64,000 nucleotides of DNA from a bacterium (GCA_030429975.1 JAUIGB010000001.1:108190-172189), one strand, 5' to 3'; positions 17,473 through 26,731 are shown, counted from the stretch's first letter. Program-made: numbers and translations. Notes: generated by a model not told the origin, from the sequence alone.

Positions 17473-18237
17473 TTAAAAGCAGGAGTGGTTAAAGTTGATT
17501 GTTTTCTGCTTTTCCTGTGGGCTCAGAATCTCTATCCTCACCCAACGCCCATCATCGCTTGAACCGCCTATAGTCCAGGGGTGCGACACCGTCTTTGAAT
17601 CATCGTTAGCACCAAAGTTGATTTGTTTTGATTCCTGTGGAGGCCCCGTGTCGCGAACCCACCTGTAAGTTACGCTGCCCGGAGAATTTTCCACGTCTAT
17701 GTCCGCATAAAATGCGTAGTCTCTGTAGCAACCTCCTATACCCAATAACCCCCTGGGAATTGGAGAGGACTGCGTATAATTAGTAAATCCTATAATAGCC
17801 GTGAACGGTGGTGGATCAGCTGGCTCTTGATCGCCCCCACCGCCTGCGTCAGGGTTGTTTCCTCCACCATTTCCTCCACTAGGAGCGCCCCCAGCTCCGC
17901 CCCCACTATTCTTGTTGTCACCGTTATTGGCTTTTTTACTGTCGGCATTTGTACCACTATTGCTCGCAACCTTGTCATCGTCATCGTTCTTGCTCTCTAC
18001 CACCTTCTGAACCTCTATGACACCGGTATTGTCCTGCGAGGCAACCAGTTCGTTTTGTTCAGAAGTTATCAGCGGGTTCAATTTGGTCAGATCACGCAAA
18101 CTAGATACGTCACTATACCTTGTTAACAGCAAGACGCATAGGATTAATACCAGCAAACCCGTAGCCGACATGGCTATCGAGTATTCTCTCGCGAGTCTTT
18201 TTATCGTTCGTACTTTGTCATCCACCCTAACAGTCAC
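17473..18237 (-). CDS. membrane-anchored protein with low-complexity linker
   Basis: This 254-residue protein is not recognised. One N-terminal helix (AMSATGLLVLILCVLLL) anchors it with the rest outside. A Lys/Asn/Gly/Ser-rich linker (residues ~85-140) leads to a ~105-residue C-terminal domain of beta character with two cysteines (GIGGCYRDY and NHSCF at the very end) that could form a disulfide. The start is a GTG at 18237, immediately after the murE stop; a second in-frame GTG lies four codons on. Being between murE and the histidine kinase, it may be an accessory sensor or wall-associated partner. Confidence 0.72.
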   Translation of the reverse strand: MTVRVDDKVRTIKRLAREYSIAMSATGLLVLILCVLLLTRYSDVSSLRDLTKLNPLITSEQNELVASQDNTGVIEVQKVVESKNDDDDKVASNSGTNADSKKANNGDNKNSGGGAGGAPSGGNGGGNNPDAGGGGDQEPADPPPFTAIIGFTNYTQSSPIPRGLLGIGGCYRDYAFYADIDVENSPGSVTYRWVRDTGPPQESKQINFGANDDSKTVSHPWTIGGSSDDGRWVRIEILSPQEKQKTINFNHSCF

Positions 18238-18240
18238 CTA

Positions 18241-19524
18241 TTATTTCAACAGCTCACGCACCACGTCGGCATCGTTCCACGGCTCTTTGTTTCCATTGAT
18301 AATACGGAATTTTTCGTGACCCATGCCCGTGATCAGTACCATGTCACCCTTTTTCGCGGCATCAAGTCCTTTTTTGATCGCTTCACGACGGTCGGCTATT
18401 TCAGTTGTTTTTCCGCCGCCCCTGACGTTTTCGATACCAGCCATGATTTCGGCGCGAATTTTATCCGGATCCTCGTTGTAGCTTTCTTCGTCCGTCAAAA
18501 ATATTCGGTCTGCCATTTTGGCGGCTATTTCACCCATGATTGGACGTTTGGCTTTATCACGATCACCGCAGGCCCCAAATACCAGAATGACTCTATTTTT
18601 AGTAATATCCTGGGCCGCTTTTAGAAACTTCTCTAGTCCGTCTGGGGTGTGTGCGTAGTCCACGATAACATCAAAGTCCCTGCCCGTCTCGACCCGTTCG
18701 AAGCGTCCCGGAACACCTTCTAAGTTGGCAACGCCTTCGATGATGTCGTTTACCTTCAAGCCGAGCAGGTAGGCAGTGGCAGTAGCGGCTGTCATGTTAT
18801 AAACGTTGAATTCCCCTGGCAGGGCCGTGGCTAGATTTATCGTTGTCTGATGATCGATGACTACCCGCGCTTCACTTCCCTTGCGATAGAGTTTCGTGTG
18901 GACTATCTTTGCTTCTGCTTCGTTGTCTTTGCCGTAAGTAATCTTTTGTGCGCCCGCATAGAACTGGTTGAAATATTCATACCATTCATCATCACGGTTT
19001 AATACGATAAATTCCGGCTCGCCCTCGAACAGTTTTCCCTTGGCCGCGGCGTAATTGTCCATGGTTTTGTGATAGTCCAAATGATCCTGCGTAAGGTTGG
19101 TCATCACGGCGGCTTTTATTGGCACGCCGTCTAGCTTGTGTTGGTGTAATGCATGGCTAGTAACCTCTAGTAGCGTATAGTCTACCTTTGCCCTTTTGGC
19201 ATCTCGGAAAAACCTTTGCATTTCAGCTGTTAAAGCTACTGTCGCGTTCAGGTCATTAATCTTACTTTTGCCATTTATCTCTATGACAGCCGTAGTAAAC
19301 ATCGCTGTTTTGTATCCGGCTTCTTTTAGGATTTCATTCAAATAGCAAATCGTGGTTGTTTTGCCGTTTGTACCAGTAACCGCAATCACTTGTAAATTTT
19401 TGGCAGGATTGCCGTAACGTGCGCGCACCAGTCGTACCCTACCCTTACGATAACCCTCTTCTAGCCGTCGTACTGGCCCTTTTGGAAGGGCCTTTCTGGC
19501 CACACTCACCAGTAATTTCTTCAT
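18241..19524 (-). CDS. murE: MurE-like UDP-MurNAc-dipeptide amino acid ligase
   Basis: This is a cytosolic ATP-dependent ligase adding the third residue to the peptidoglycan stem peptide. It has the P-loop GTNGKTTT at residue ~52, EVTSHALHQHKLDG, TNLTQDHLDYH, the carbamylated-Lys region AAAKGKLF, and DYAHTPDGLEKFL. Its 427 residues are ~65 fewer than typical MurE, the loss being in the N-terminal UDP-binding domain. The specificity motif that reads DNPR for diaminopimelate enzymes is EESY here (TDEESYNEDP), so the third amino acid cannot be assumed. It heads the operon with the anchored protein and the kinase. The start is supported by TAAAAT six bases upstream. Confidence 0.9.
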   Translation of the reverse strand: MKKLLVSVARKALPKGPVRRLEEGYRKGRVRLVRARYGNPAKNLQVIAVTGTNGKTTTICYLNEILKEAGYKTAMFTTAVIEINGKSKINDLNATVALTAEMQRFFRDAKRAKVDYTLLEVTSHALHQHKLDGVPIKAAVMTNLTQDHLDYHKTMDNYAAAKGKLFEGEPEFIVLNRDDEWYEYFNQFYAGAQKITYGKDNEAEAKIVHTKLYRKGSEARVVIDHQTTINLATALPGEFNVYNMTAATATAYLLGLKVNDIIEGVANLEGVPGRFERVETGRDFDVIVDYAHTPDGLEKFLKAAQDITKNRVILVFGACGDRDKAKRPIMGEIAAKMADRIFLTDEESYNEDPDKIRAEIMAGIENVRGGGKTTEIADRREAIKKGLDAAKKGDMVLITGMGHEKFRIINGNKEPWNDADVVRELLK

Positions 19525-19530
19525 GCATTT

Positions 19531-19539
19531 ATTTTAACA
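19531..19539 (-). promoter_or_regulatory. extended -10 of the murE operon, leaderless type
   Basis: On the minus strand TGtTAAAAT, then AAATGC (six bases) and the murE ATG. Confidence 0.6.
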
Positions 19540-19589
19540 TTCGCTGGTCTGTTTAACCACTAGAAATACTGCGTGATACGATGGTTACC

Positions 19590-20153
19590 ATGAATACAAT
19601 AGAAATAAGTCAGGTTGCCCAGGCATTCATGGGAGGCATGGTCGGCGTTATCCCGACGGATACGGTATATGGTCTCGCGGCTCGCGCCAGCGATGAATCA
19701 GCCGTAAAAAAAATGTATGGCCTGAAAAATCGCGAAAAAAAACCGGGCACCTTAATAGCGGCAAACATACAACAACTACTCGACTTAGGTGTGTCCCAGG
19801 GTGATATTGACCAGATATCAATGTACTGGCCCGGTCCCGTAAGCGCCGTTCTAACCCTGCATTCTAGCGGATATCTGCACCAAGAAGTTGGAACACTAGC
19901 AATGCGTGTCGTTGACGATGAAAATTTGGTAAAAATCCTAGAGACCACAGGCCCCCTCATAACATCCAGCGCCAACCAACCCGCGCAACCTCCAGCCACG
20001 ACGATCGACGAGGCCTACGTTTACTTTGGTGATAGCGTGGACTTTTACGTCGATGGCGGCGTGATTGATAACGTTCAACCTTCGACCATCGTCCGACCAA
20101 CGACAGACGGCCTAGAAATCCTACGCCAAGGCGCTGTCGAAATCAGCAATTGA
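19590..20153 (+). CDS. tsaC: threonylcarbamoyl-AMP synthase (TsaC/Sua5/YrdC family)
   Basis: It makes L-threonylcarbamoyl-AMP from Thr, bicarbonate and ATP, the first step of t6A37 tRNA modification. The YrdC fold is evident: GGMVGVIPTDTVYGLAARA, KNREKKPGTLIAA, MYWPGPVSAVL, LAMRVVDDE, PLITSSANQPAQPPATT and STIVRPTTDGLEILRQGAV. The track starts at 19581; the ATG at 19590 has an extended -10 (TGaTACGAT) seven bases upstream, so I prefer it (187 residues). tsaD, which uses the product, follows one gene later. Confidence 0.92.
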   Translation: MNTIEISQVAQAFMGGMVGVIPTDTVYGLAARASDESAVKKMYGLKNREKKPGTLIAANIQQLLDLGVSQGDIDQISMYWPGPVSAVLTLHSSGYLHQEVGTLAMRVVDDENLVKILETTGPLITSSANQPAQPPATTIDEAYVYFGDSVDFYVDGGVIDNVQPSTIVRPTTDGLEILRQGAVEISN

Positions 20154-20174
20154 CACTCACCCCTGTTGGTGTAA

Positions 20175-20180
20175 TAATAT
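20175..20180 (+). promoter_or_regulatory. -10 element, leaderless type, before a GTG start
   Basis: TAATAT, six bases (ACCTCT), then GTG at 20187, the same spacing as for the ATG genes nearby. Confidence 0.5.
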
Positions 20181-20186
20181 ACCTCT

Positions 20187-20948
20187 GTGAAATACATGGA
20201 GCAACTACAGCAAGATTACGAAACACTGGGTCTGACGAATAACTCGCCGGCTCGGTTTAATTTCCGTATTCAGCCATCAGAGGTAGAAAACTACACCGAT
20301 CTGCATAACCTAATGATGGGATTATCCTTGAGTATTTCGTATTCCAGAGACAACAACTGTGATTTTGAAATGGCCAGTAAAACCGACGAACTAACGACCG
20401 ACCTAGGACGACGGCTATTGTATCTATGTTCGACGCAAAACAGGGTACGACAAGTGGATCACTCTATTTGTAGTGATTGCGAACCCAGGCTCGTATCTAG
20501 TACAAAGCCTAAAAAAATCGAAATGGTTAGTGGCACATCACCGGTAGTTGTTACCAAAAACGATGAGCCTATTGGGGTGATAAAACGATACGGTTCTAGG
20601 GTTTACTATCCACTTCGCGATGACATAGACACCTCTACCTACGCTGGTTTTGTTTACGACACTAATGTCGGCAACTACTCGCACCCATTCCAAAAAATGA
20701 ACAATTCCACGCGCGCCGGCAATATACCCCTCGAAGAAGTAAGCGATTTTTTTGGAGGTGGTCGATTAACGAGTCTGGTCCTTCCCGTGGAGGCCAAGCA
20801 AGACTTACAGCTAGGTTTTATGCAAAAACAAAACCGCGAAGCCCTGACTTCAACTCACAAGACAGTGGCAAATAACGTGAATCGTGCGTTCAAGAATTCA
20901 GTTAGGGTTTGGCTGGGATCGTTTCATCCTGATGGAGCGGACAGATGA
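20187..20948 (+). CDS. hypothetical protein between tsaC and tsaD
   Basis: This 253-residue soluble protein has no family I recognise. Three cysteines occur, two of them as SICSDCEP. The C-terminal half contains TSLVLPVEAKQDLQLGFMQKQNREAL and a terminal helix. It does not show the actin-like phosphate motifs of TsaB, so it is not an evident TsaB. Its last four bases overlap tsaD (ATGA), so translation of tsaD is coupled to it. The start is GTG at 20187 by the -10 spacing; an ATG three codons later is the alternative. Confidence 0.68.
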   Translation: MKYMEQLQQDYETLGLTNNSPARFNFRIQPSEVENYTDLHNLMMGLSLSISYSRDNNCDFEMASKTDELTTDLGRRLLYLCSTQNRVRQVDHSICSDCEPRLVSSTKPKKIEMVSGTSPVVVTKNDEPIGVIKRYGSRVYYPLRDDIDTSTYAGFVYDTNVGNYSHPFQKMNNSTRAGNIPLEEVSDFFGGGRLTSLVLPVEAKQDLQLGFMQKQNREALTSTHKTVANNVNRAFKNSVRVWLGSFHPDGADR

Positions 20949-22054
20949 AAATTCTAGGTATTGAGTCTAGTTGTGATGAAACCGCGGCGGCCGTCGTCGA
21001 AGACGGGCGGCGACTTTTATCGAACGTCGTTCATACCCAAATAGATATCCATAAACAGTATGGGGGCGTGGTACCCGAGGTAGCGGCACGAAGTCACATC
21101 GAAGTAATCAACCCAGTCATCAATAAGGCCCTAACTGATGCTGGCTGCACCTGGGATGATATAGACGCAATCGCCGTTACCTACGCACCCGGCCTGATAG
21201 GCTCTCTGTTAGTTGGCACCCTCGCCGCCCGCACGCTAGCGATCATTCATAACAAACCGTTGTATGCAATACATCATGTTGAAGCACATGTGTATGCCAA
21301 TTTCATTACGGAAATTGGCGGGGTTGGAGATTCGGAAATAGGAAATGGGTTGAAAAAACTAGCCCCACTTCCCAGTTCCCAACCCCTATTCCCTATGCTT
21401 GCCTTAATTGTCAGCGGTAACCATTCCAACCTAGTGCTGTTCCGAGACCATGGTGATTACGAGCTACTGGGGCAAACCCAAGACGATGCAGTTGGCGAAG
21501 CCTTCGACAAAGTCGCGAAAATCATTGGCCTGCCCTACCCGGGTGGACCTTCAATAGCCAAGGCGGCCGAAAATGGAGATCCGCATAAATACAAGTTACC
21601 CAAGTCTAAGCTAGACAATCCATACAATTTTAGCTTCTCTGGGCTTAAGACAGCCACTCTGAGGGCCGTTCAGGCTCAAACCGGTAATGACTACACGTTT
21701 CCGTCTCATCAACTTGCAGAGCTCTTAGACGACGTCACACGCAATGACTTCGCCGCCAGCTTTCAGCAAACTGCCATAGAAACCCTTGTAGACAAAGCCG
21801 AGAAAGCTTTCCACGACTTTTCCCCAGCCTCCGTCGTCATCGCTGGAGGCGTCGCGGCAAACCAGGAACTACGTCGTCAACTGCGTGAAAGACTACCTTT
21901 AGATATCGAATACGCACCCATGCAACTTTGTACCGACAATGGCGCTATGATCGCGACGCTTGGCTATTACGTCGCGCAAAAAAAGGATCCTGTGGATCCG
22001 TATGATTTCGAGGTAACTCCTAGCCTGTCTATGACCAAAACTCCGTGGGCATAA
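20945..22054 (+). CDS. tsaD: tRNA threonylcarbamoyladenosine transferase TsaD
   Basis: It transfers the threonylcarbamoyl group to A37 of ANN-decoding tRNAs. The N-terminus (MKILGIESSCDETAAAVVED) and the metal-binding HHVEAHVYANF at ~residue 110 are textbook. The third metal ligand lies in CTDNGAMIA. The phosphate-loop position reads VSGNHSNLVLF where most homologues have SGGHT. A ~25-residue insertion after the His motif (EIGGVGDSEIGN...) is extra compared with typical proteins. TsaC is upstream; no TsaB or TsaE is recognisable in the window. Confidence 0.95.
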   Translation: MKILGIESSCDETAAAVVEDGRRLLSNVVHTQIDIHKQYGGVVPEVAARSHIEVINPVINKALTDAGCTWDDIDAIAVTYAPGLIGSLLVGTLAARTLAIIHNKPLYAIHHVEAHVYANFITEIGGVGDSEIGNGLKKLAPLPSSQPLFPMLALIVSGNHSNLVLFRDHGDYELLGQTQDDAVGEAFDKVAKIIGLPYPGGPSIAKAAENGDPHKYKLPKSKLDNPYNFSFSGLKTATLRAVQAQTGNDYTFPSHQLAELLDDVTRNDFAASFQQTAIETLVDKAEKAFHDFSPASVVIAGGVAANQELRRQLRERLPLDIEYAPMQLCTDNGAMIATLGYYVAQKKDPVDPYDFEVTPSLSMTKTPWA

Positions 22055-22073
22055 ACCTTATAATCTCGTCTGT

Positions 22074-23057
22074 CTAACGCTTTATGAGTCTGATGATCTT
22101 TTTTGCCCACGGTAGACCGACAGACCAGACGAAATACAGGGGCGAAAGTGGTTTGTCATACGTGCCAACCAGATTGTCTTCGTGATCAGCGAATCCGCGT
22201 TTGAAGTTACTAACGCCATCAGATACCAAACCGTTCATGTCATACCGCTCAATTCCCCATTCTTTCATTTTACGGATGGCATGCCACTTCAGTGCGTAGT
22301 TCGCGCGTAGTTCCTGTCCTTGTTCGTTCATGCCTCCGTATAGTTCAAATGCCGTATGGGCGCTAATAGCCAACCATAGAAATGCTACCGGCCAGCCGTC
22401 CTTGTATGCCGCGAACACCGGAGAGGCCTCGTCTAGATTGTCAAAAACATCGTAATAGTACTGATCATCATGAAGTGCAAAACCTGCTCTTTTCGCGGTT
22501 TCCCGATAAACCTGCATGCACTTTTCCAGCTCTTCCCTACCCTTTACCTGTCGTATTTCCAAGCCTTCTTCTCCGTCGGATTTTCGTATGTACTGCCGGG
22601 TTTTTTTGCTCATTGGTTCTAGTAGTTTTTCTTCGGACATATTGAGGTTCAGTATGAGAGTGCGTGGTATTAGAATCGTGTTTTTGCTAGACTTCCAACC
22701 CTGTGGTATATCTGGCAAATCGGTCCAGTCTGGTTCGATACTCACAGCTACGGCGCCGTGATGAGACTTGGCATAGCTAGACAGAGCATCCAACACGGCA
22801 CCGATGTGGTCGCTCGTCGCAACGGGACCACGGGGTACATACACCAGTGAACCTAATGGACCAGGTAGTGGTTTGACTAGTAGTTGTATCGCCCCTACCC
22901 CATTTCCATCCATATCCGCGGCGAACAAACGTTCCGCCTTCCACCCATGCGAAGCCTTAGTCTGTCCCCAACCCCACAGTTGCAATGGATGACCATCGTG
23001 CTCCAACACATAATCATCCCATTCATCTCTGTTGTGGCATTCGCGCAACGAAATCAT
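22074..23057 (-). CDS. FemAB-family peptidyltransferase, copy 2
   Basis: Same family and role as the gene at 14392: addition of bridge amino acids to peptidoglycan precursors. Characteristic parts are YVPRGPVAT, SKKTRQYIRKSDGEEG, the C-terminal GGMNEQGQELRANYALKW and GVSNFKRGFADHEDNLVGTYD. The track opens at 23072, but TATAAT stands six bases before the internal ATG at 23057, so the shorter 327-residue form is preferred. It converges with tsaD. Confidence 0.87.
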   Translation of the reverse strand: MISLRECHNRDEWDDYVLEHDGHPLQLWGWGQTKASHGWKAERLFAADMDGNGVGAIQLLVKPLPGPLGSLVYVPRGPVATSDHIGAVLDALSSYAKSHHGAVAVSIEPDWTDLPDIPQGWKSSKNTILIPRTLILNLNMSEEKLLEPMSKKTRQYIRKSDGEEGLEIRQVKGREELEKCMQVYRETAKRAGFALHDDQYYYDVFDNLDEASPVFAAYKDGWPVAFLWLAISAHTAFELYGGMNEQGQELRANYALKWHAIRKMKEWGIERYDMNGLVSDGVSNFKRGFADHEDNLVGTYDKPLSPLYFVWSVGLPWAKKIIRLIKR

Positions 23058-23063
23058 ACCCCT

Positions 23064-23069
23064 ATTATA
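23064..23069 (-). promoter_or_regulatory. -10 element, leaderless type
   Basis: Minus strand TATAAT-AGGGGT-ATG. This -10 lies inside the longer ORF of the track, which argues against the upstream start. Confidence 0.65.
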
Positions 23070-23225
23070 CATCGTGATCGCTATGTTATACTCGTATCAG
23101 TAGTATCCATGTGAAAAACGCTACGCTTGCAAATTATCGTATTTTCTGTTTTTGCACGTGAAAAAATTGCAATAAAATGATCTAATAGTATCGCTAAAAC
23201 ATATAGATAGGAATATTGAAAGCAT

Positions 23226-25775
23226 ATGAAATTAGGCAAGGCCTACAACCCCCAAGAATTCGAACCTACCATTTATCAGATGTGGGAAGCTTCTGGTGCA
23301 TTCAAACCTACGGGCAAAGGAGATCCTTACGGTATCGTCATGCCCCCGGCAAACGCAAATGGAAACCTGCACATTGGTCATGCACTCACCATAGGCCTAG
23401 AGGACATCTTGACTCGCTTTTATCGAATGCAGGGTAGGGATGTAATCTTTATTCCCGGTGAGGACCACGCTGGTCTAGAAACCTGGGTTGTATACGAAAA
23501 AGACCTTGAGAAGCAGGGGAAGTCACGCTTTGATTTCAACAGAGACGAAAACTACGCGAACGTTCGTGATTTCGTGGATGGTCACCGTAAAAACACCGAA
23601 TCACAACTGCGCGCCCTTGGTGCAAGCGCATCATGGGATGATCTAGTCTATACCTTGGACAAAAAAGTAGTCGACAGGGCGTACAAAACTTTCAAAAAAA
23701 TGTGGGACGAGGGACTTGTTTACAGAGGTGAGCGAGTAGTAAACTATAGCACGAAATACCAGACTGGCTATGCTGATATCGAGGTAAAATACCAGACCGA
23801 AAAGGGCACTTTGTGGAAAATAGCATACCCTGTCATGGACCACGTAGACGAGATAGTCGTCGCCACTACACGCCCAGAGACGCTACTGGGGGACACGGCA
23901 ATAGCTGTGCACCCAGAAGATGATCGATATAAGCACTTGGTTGGCTCAAAGGTTATGGTACCTCTAACAAACAGAGAAGTGCCAATAGTAGCCGACAATC
24001 ATGTTGATCCAGAATACGGTACCGGTGCGGTAAAGGTAACCCCTGCGCATGACCCTAATGACTTTGAAATAGGCAAGCGTCATGACCTCGAGAGAATCCA
24101 GGTAATAGGCTATGACGGCAAGATGCAGAACGTACCTGCCAGATTCAAAGGTAAAACCGTCGAAGAGGCTAGGAAAGCAGTGCTAGACGCCCTAAAAGAG
24201 GCTGAGCTGCGCCGTGGAGAAGAAAGCATAGAACACTCGGTAGGCTATGACTACAAAAGTGGCTTGCCTATCCAGCCCTTGTTAAAAGAACAGTGGTTTC
24301 TAAAGATGAAACCATTAGCCGATCGCGCTATAGAAGCCATAAAATCTGGCGAAATAACCTTCTATCCAACCAGCAAAAAGTCAGCGCTGATAAACTACTT
24401 AGAAAATATCCACGACTGGAATCTATCCCGTCAAATACCTTGGGGAATTCCTATTCCAGCGTTTCAGAATACCAAAGACCCCGAAGATTGGATATTTGAC
24501 GACAGGGTAGACCAAGCAACTATTGATGTAAATGGCACAACATATACCAGAGAAGAAGATACCTTTGATACATGGTTCAGCAGTGGTCAGTGGCCCTTTG
24601 TCGCAACTGATTTCCTAGATGATGGGGGATTGGCAAAATATTATCCTTTAAGCGTCATGGAAACGGGTTACGACATCTTGTTTCCTTGGGTTAGCCGAAT
24701 GATTATGTTTGGCCTATACGCTACCGACCAGGTACCTTTCAAAGAAGTATACTTGCATGGTTTGGTTTTGGACGAGCACGGCCAAAAGATGAGTAAGAGC
24801 AAGGGAAACGTGGTCAACCCAATGGACATGGTGATAAAACACGGTTCTGATGCGTTGCGCGTGGGGCTCGTGGCTAGCCGTAGCGCGGGGCAAAACCAAG
24901 CGTTTGGTGAATCGCGCGTAGTCACAGGCAGAAACTTCTGTAACAAACTGTGGAATATCGCCAGGTATATCGAGGGTACTCTACCTGACGACTTTGAACT
25001 GGGCAAGCCTATCCCGACTACTATTGCTGACCACTGGATCGTCCGGCAATTAAACAACTCGGCCAACACTATATCTGATCAACTAGCAAATTACCGCTTT
25101 GCCGAGGCGAATGAAACCGTGTACCACACAATTTGGGACGACGTAGCGGATTGGTACGTGGAGGCCAGCAAGAAACATATCAACACCCATATGCTGGGCT
25201 GGGTTTTGGACACCGCTTTGCGCATCGCGCATCCGTTCGCGCCATTCGTGACGGAGGCTATCTGGCAAACTCTAGAGTGGCACAAGGGTGACATGCTCAT
25301 CAGTAGTCGTTGGCCAGAAGCCGTAGAATTTGATGACATAGCGGCAGGAGAGTTCGAACAACTACAAAAACTCGTGGTAGAAACCCGTTATGTGACCAGT
25401 GAACTTCCCGCAGGAAAAAAGTACGGCATGCTGTATCAGCAAGATTCACTGATACATGACAATCGCGAGCTGATAGCATGGCTGGCGCGACTGGGCGAAG
25501 TCAAAAAAGCTGACCAACCCAAAGGGCTGCGACTAGCGGCGCAGAATCGTGAGGCATGGCTGGAAATTGACGAGGATACCCTGTACGAGCACCAGACTAA
25601 TCTAGAGGGTCGCCTGGCTGAAGCACGCGAAGACGTGTCAACCCTGTCAGCGCGCCTAGAAAACCCACGATACGTCGAAAAAGCCCCTAAACACCTAGTA
25701 GAAGAAACTCACAAGCAGTTGGACGAGAAAAAGGCGTTGATCGGACAACTAGAGCGCGAACTAGACGTGCTTTAG
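23226..25775 (+). CDS. valS: valyl-tRNA synthetase
   Basis: This class I synthetase charges tRNA-Val. The HIGH motif appears as NANGNLHIGHALT (~residues 43-55) and KMSKSKGN at ~520. The CP1 editing domain lies between them (VVATTRPETLLGDTAIAVHP). The anticodon-binding region is followed by the C-terminal coiled coil typical of ValRS (residues ~790-849, rich in Glu/Lys/Leu). The 849-residue length is full. The ATG at 23226 follows ATAGGAATATTGAAAGCAT, a modest ribosome site. The ~150 bp upstream shows no T-box-like structure that I can recognise. Confidence 0.97.
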   Translation: MKLGKAYNPQEFEPTIYQMWEASGAFKPTGKGDPYGIVMPPANANGNLHIGHALTIGLEDILTRFYRMQGRDVIFIPGEDHAGLETWVVYEKDLEKQGKSRFDFNRDENYANVRDFVDGHRKNTESQLRALGASASWDDLVYTLDKKVVDRAYKTFKKMWDEGLVYRGERVVNYSTKYQTGYADIEVKYQTEKGTLWKIAYPVMDHVDEIVVATTRPETLLGDTAIAVHPEDDRYKHLVGSKVMVPLTNREVPIVADNHVDPEYGTGAVKVTPAHDPNDFEIGKRHDLERIQVIGYDGKMQNVPARFKGKTVEEARKAVLDALKEAELRRGEESIEHSVGYDYKSGLPIQPLLKEQWFLKMKPLADRAIEAIKSGEITFYPTSKKSALINYLENIHDWNLSRQIPWGIPIPAFQNTKDPEDWIFDDRVDQATIDVNGTTYTREEDTFDTWFSSGQWPFVATDFLDDGGLAKYYPLSVMETGYDILFPWVSRMIMFGLYATDQVPFKEVYLHGLVLDEHGQKMSKSKGNVVNPMDMVIKHGSDALRVGLVASRSAGQNQAFGESRVVTGRNFCNKLWNIARYIEGTLPDDFELGKPIPTTIADHWIVRQLNNSANTISDQLANYRFAEANETVYHTIWDDVADWYVEASKKHINTHMLGWVLDTALRIAHPFAPFVTEAIWQTLEWHKGDMLISSRWPEAVEFDDIAAGEFEQLQKLVVETRYVTSELPAGKKYGMLYQQDSLIHDNRELIAWLARLGEVKKADQPKGLRLAAQNREAWLEIDEDTLYEHQTNLEGRLAEAREDVSTLSARLENPRYVEKAPKHLVEETHKQLDEKKALIGQLERELDVL

Positions 25776-26089
25776 ACGCTGGGCCAGACGACGCCACTAC
25801 CACCAAAGTAGCTGTTTTTTCCAAAGAATCGCTCCAGGTTGTACTTCCTGTCCTGGGCTGGAACCATTCTAGGAACTCCAGCAAATACATGCGACAAAGA
25901 GGCCCTCTCTACGTGTGTATGGGCGTTACCGCCGAGATCTAACGCGTGACTACTAAGGCCAAATGCAACCGTAGCAACAGGCAACGCCAGCTTTACGGCC
26001 TTGTCGAACTTGGTGTCGTGTATCAATATGCCAAGAGACGTTATGACGGCTATACAGATTATGATTCGTTGTATTACTGTGGTGGACAT
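25772..26089 (-). CDS. small two-helix membrane protein
   Basis: This 105-residue protein is not recognised. Two hydrophobic segments near the N-terminus (IIICIAVITSLGILI and LALPVATVAFGLSSHAL) are followed by a ~55-residue soluble tail. AAAGGG lies in the leader and an extended -10 (TGCTATTAT) further up. Its stop overlaps the valS stop by four bases, tail to tail. The 174 bases between this gene and the HIT gene show no feature I can support. Confidence 0.6.
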   Translation of the reverse strand: MSTTVIQRIIICIAVITSLGILIHDTKFDKAVKLALPVATVAFGLSSHALDLGGNAHTHVERASLSHVFAGVPRMVPAQDRKYNLERFFGKNSYFGGSGVVWPSV

Positions 26090-26263
26090 GTTTGTATTAT
26101 TACGTTTTACCCTTTCATAATAGCATAAGCTGTATTTTTTGTCAACTAGGTGCTGTTGCTATTAACGTAACCTGTTCTAGGGCTTTGTATGAAAAATGTC
26201 TGTTGCACACGTAAAATCATTCGACCGGTACTAAAAGTCGCGACACGGGCGTTCTACGTGGGT

Positions 26264-26665
26264 TTATAGCGCGATTTTTTGGGCCAATGCAGATAGGGCA
26301 GTGTGGTCTGGCTCTTTTGCCATTTTTTCAGCCTGGTGCTCGTCGTGCTTTGCATGATTGGCCGGATCATAAGGAACCACATGTATATGCGCGTGAGGCA
26401 CGTCCACGCCGATTACATGAAAAATAACGCGTTTTCCCAAGGTTTCCTCGTAATGTTTGGCGATTTTTTTAGCCACCATCCATAGATGACCATAGTCTTC
26501 GTCGTTCAAATCATAGATTTTATCTACTTGAACCTTTGGTACTACTAGCGTATGCCCCTCCTCATCGGGATAGATGTCTAGGAATGCAAAAGTCTTGTCG
26601 TCTTCGTATATCTTGTGGCTAGGTATCTCACCCTTGATTATCTTCGTGAATATTGAATCTTGCAT
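26264..26665 (-). CDS. HIT-family nucleotide hydrolase/transferase
   Basis: This is a histidine-triad protein of the HinT type, which hydrolyses nucleoside phosphoramidates and adenylates. The active-site motif is HAHIHVVPYD near residue 100. The N-terminus SIFTKIIKGEIPSHKIYED is the family hallmark, and GHTLVVPKVQ follows. The track opens six codons earlier; TATCAT exactly six bases before the ATG at 26665 supports the 133-residue form. Confidence 0.93.
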   Translation of the reverse strand: MQDSIFTKIIKGEIPSHKIYEDDKTFAFLDIYPDEEGHTLVVPKVQVDKIYDLNDEDYGHLWMVAKKIAKHYEETLGKRVIFHVIGVDVPHAHIHVVPYDPANHAKHDEHQAEKMAKEPDHTALSALAQKIAL

Positions 26666-26702
26666 ACCTCTATGATACACCATTTGCTACCTCTGTTATA
26701 TA

Positions 26703-26731
26703 TTGACGCTTATGTTAAAAAATGCTATAAT
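26703..26731 (+). promoter_or_regulatory. full consensus promoter, leaderless type
   Basis: TTGACG (26703-26708), 17-base spacer, TATAAT (26726-26731), six bases GAAAAG, ATG at 26738. This is the clearest example of the leaderless layout because both promoter elements are near consensus. Confidence 0.8.
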
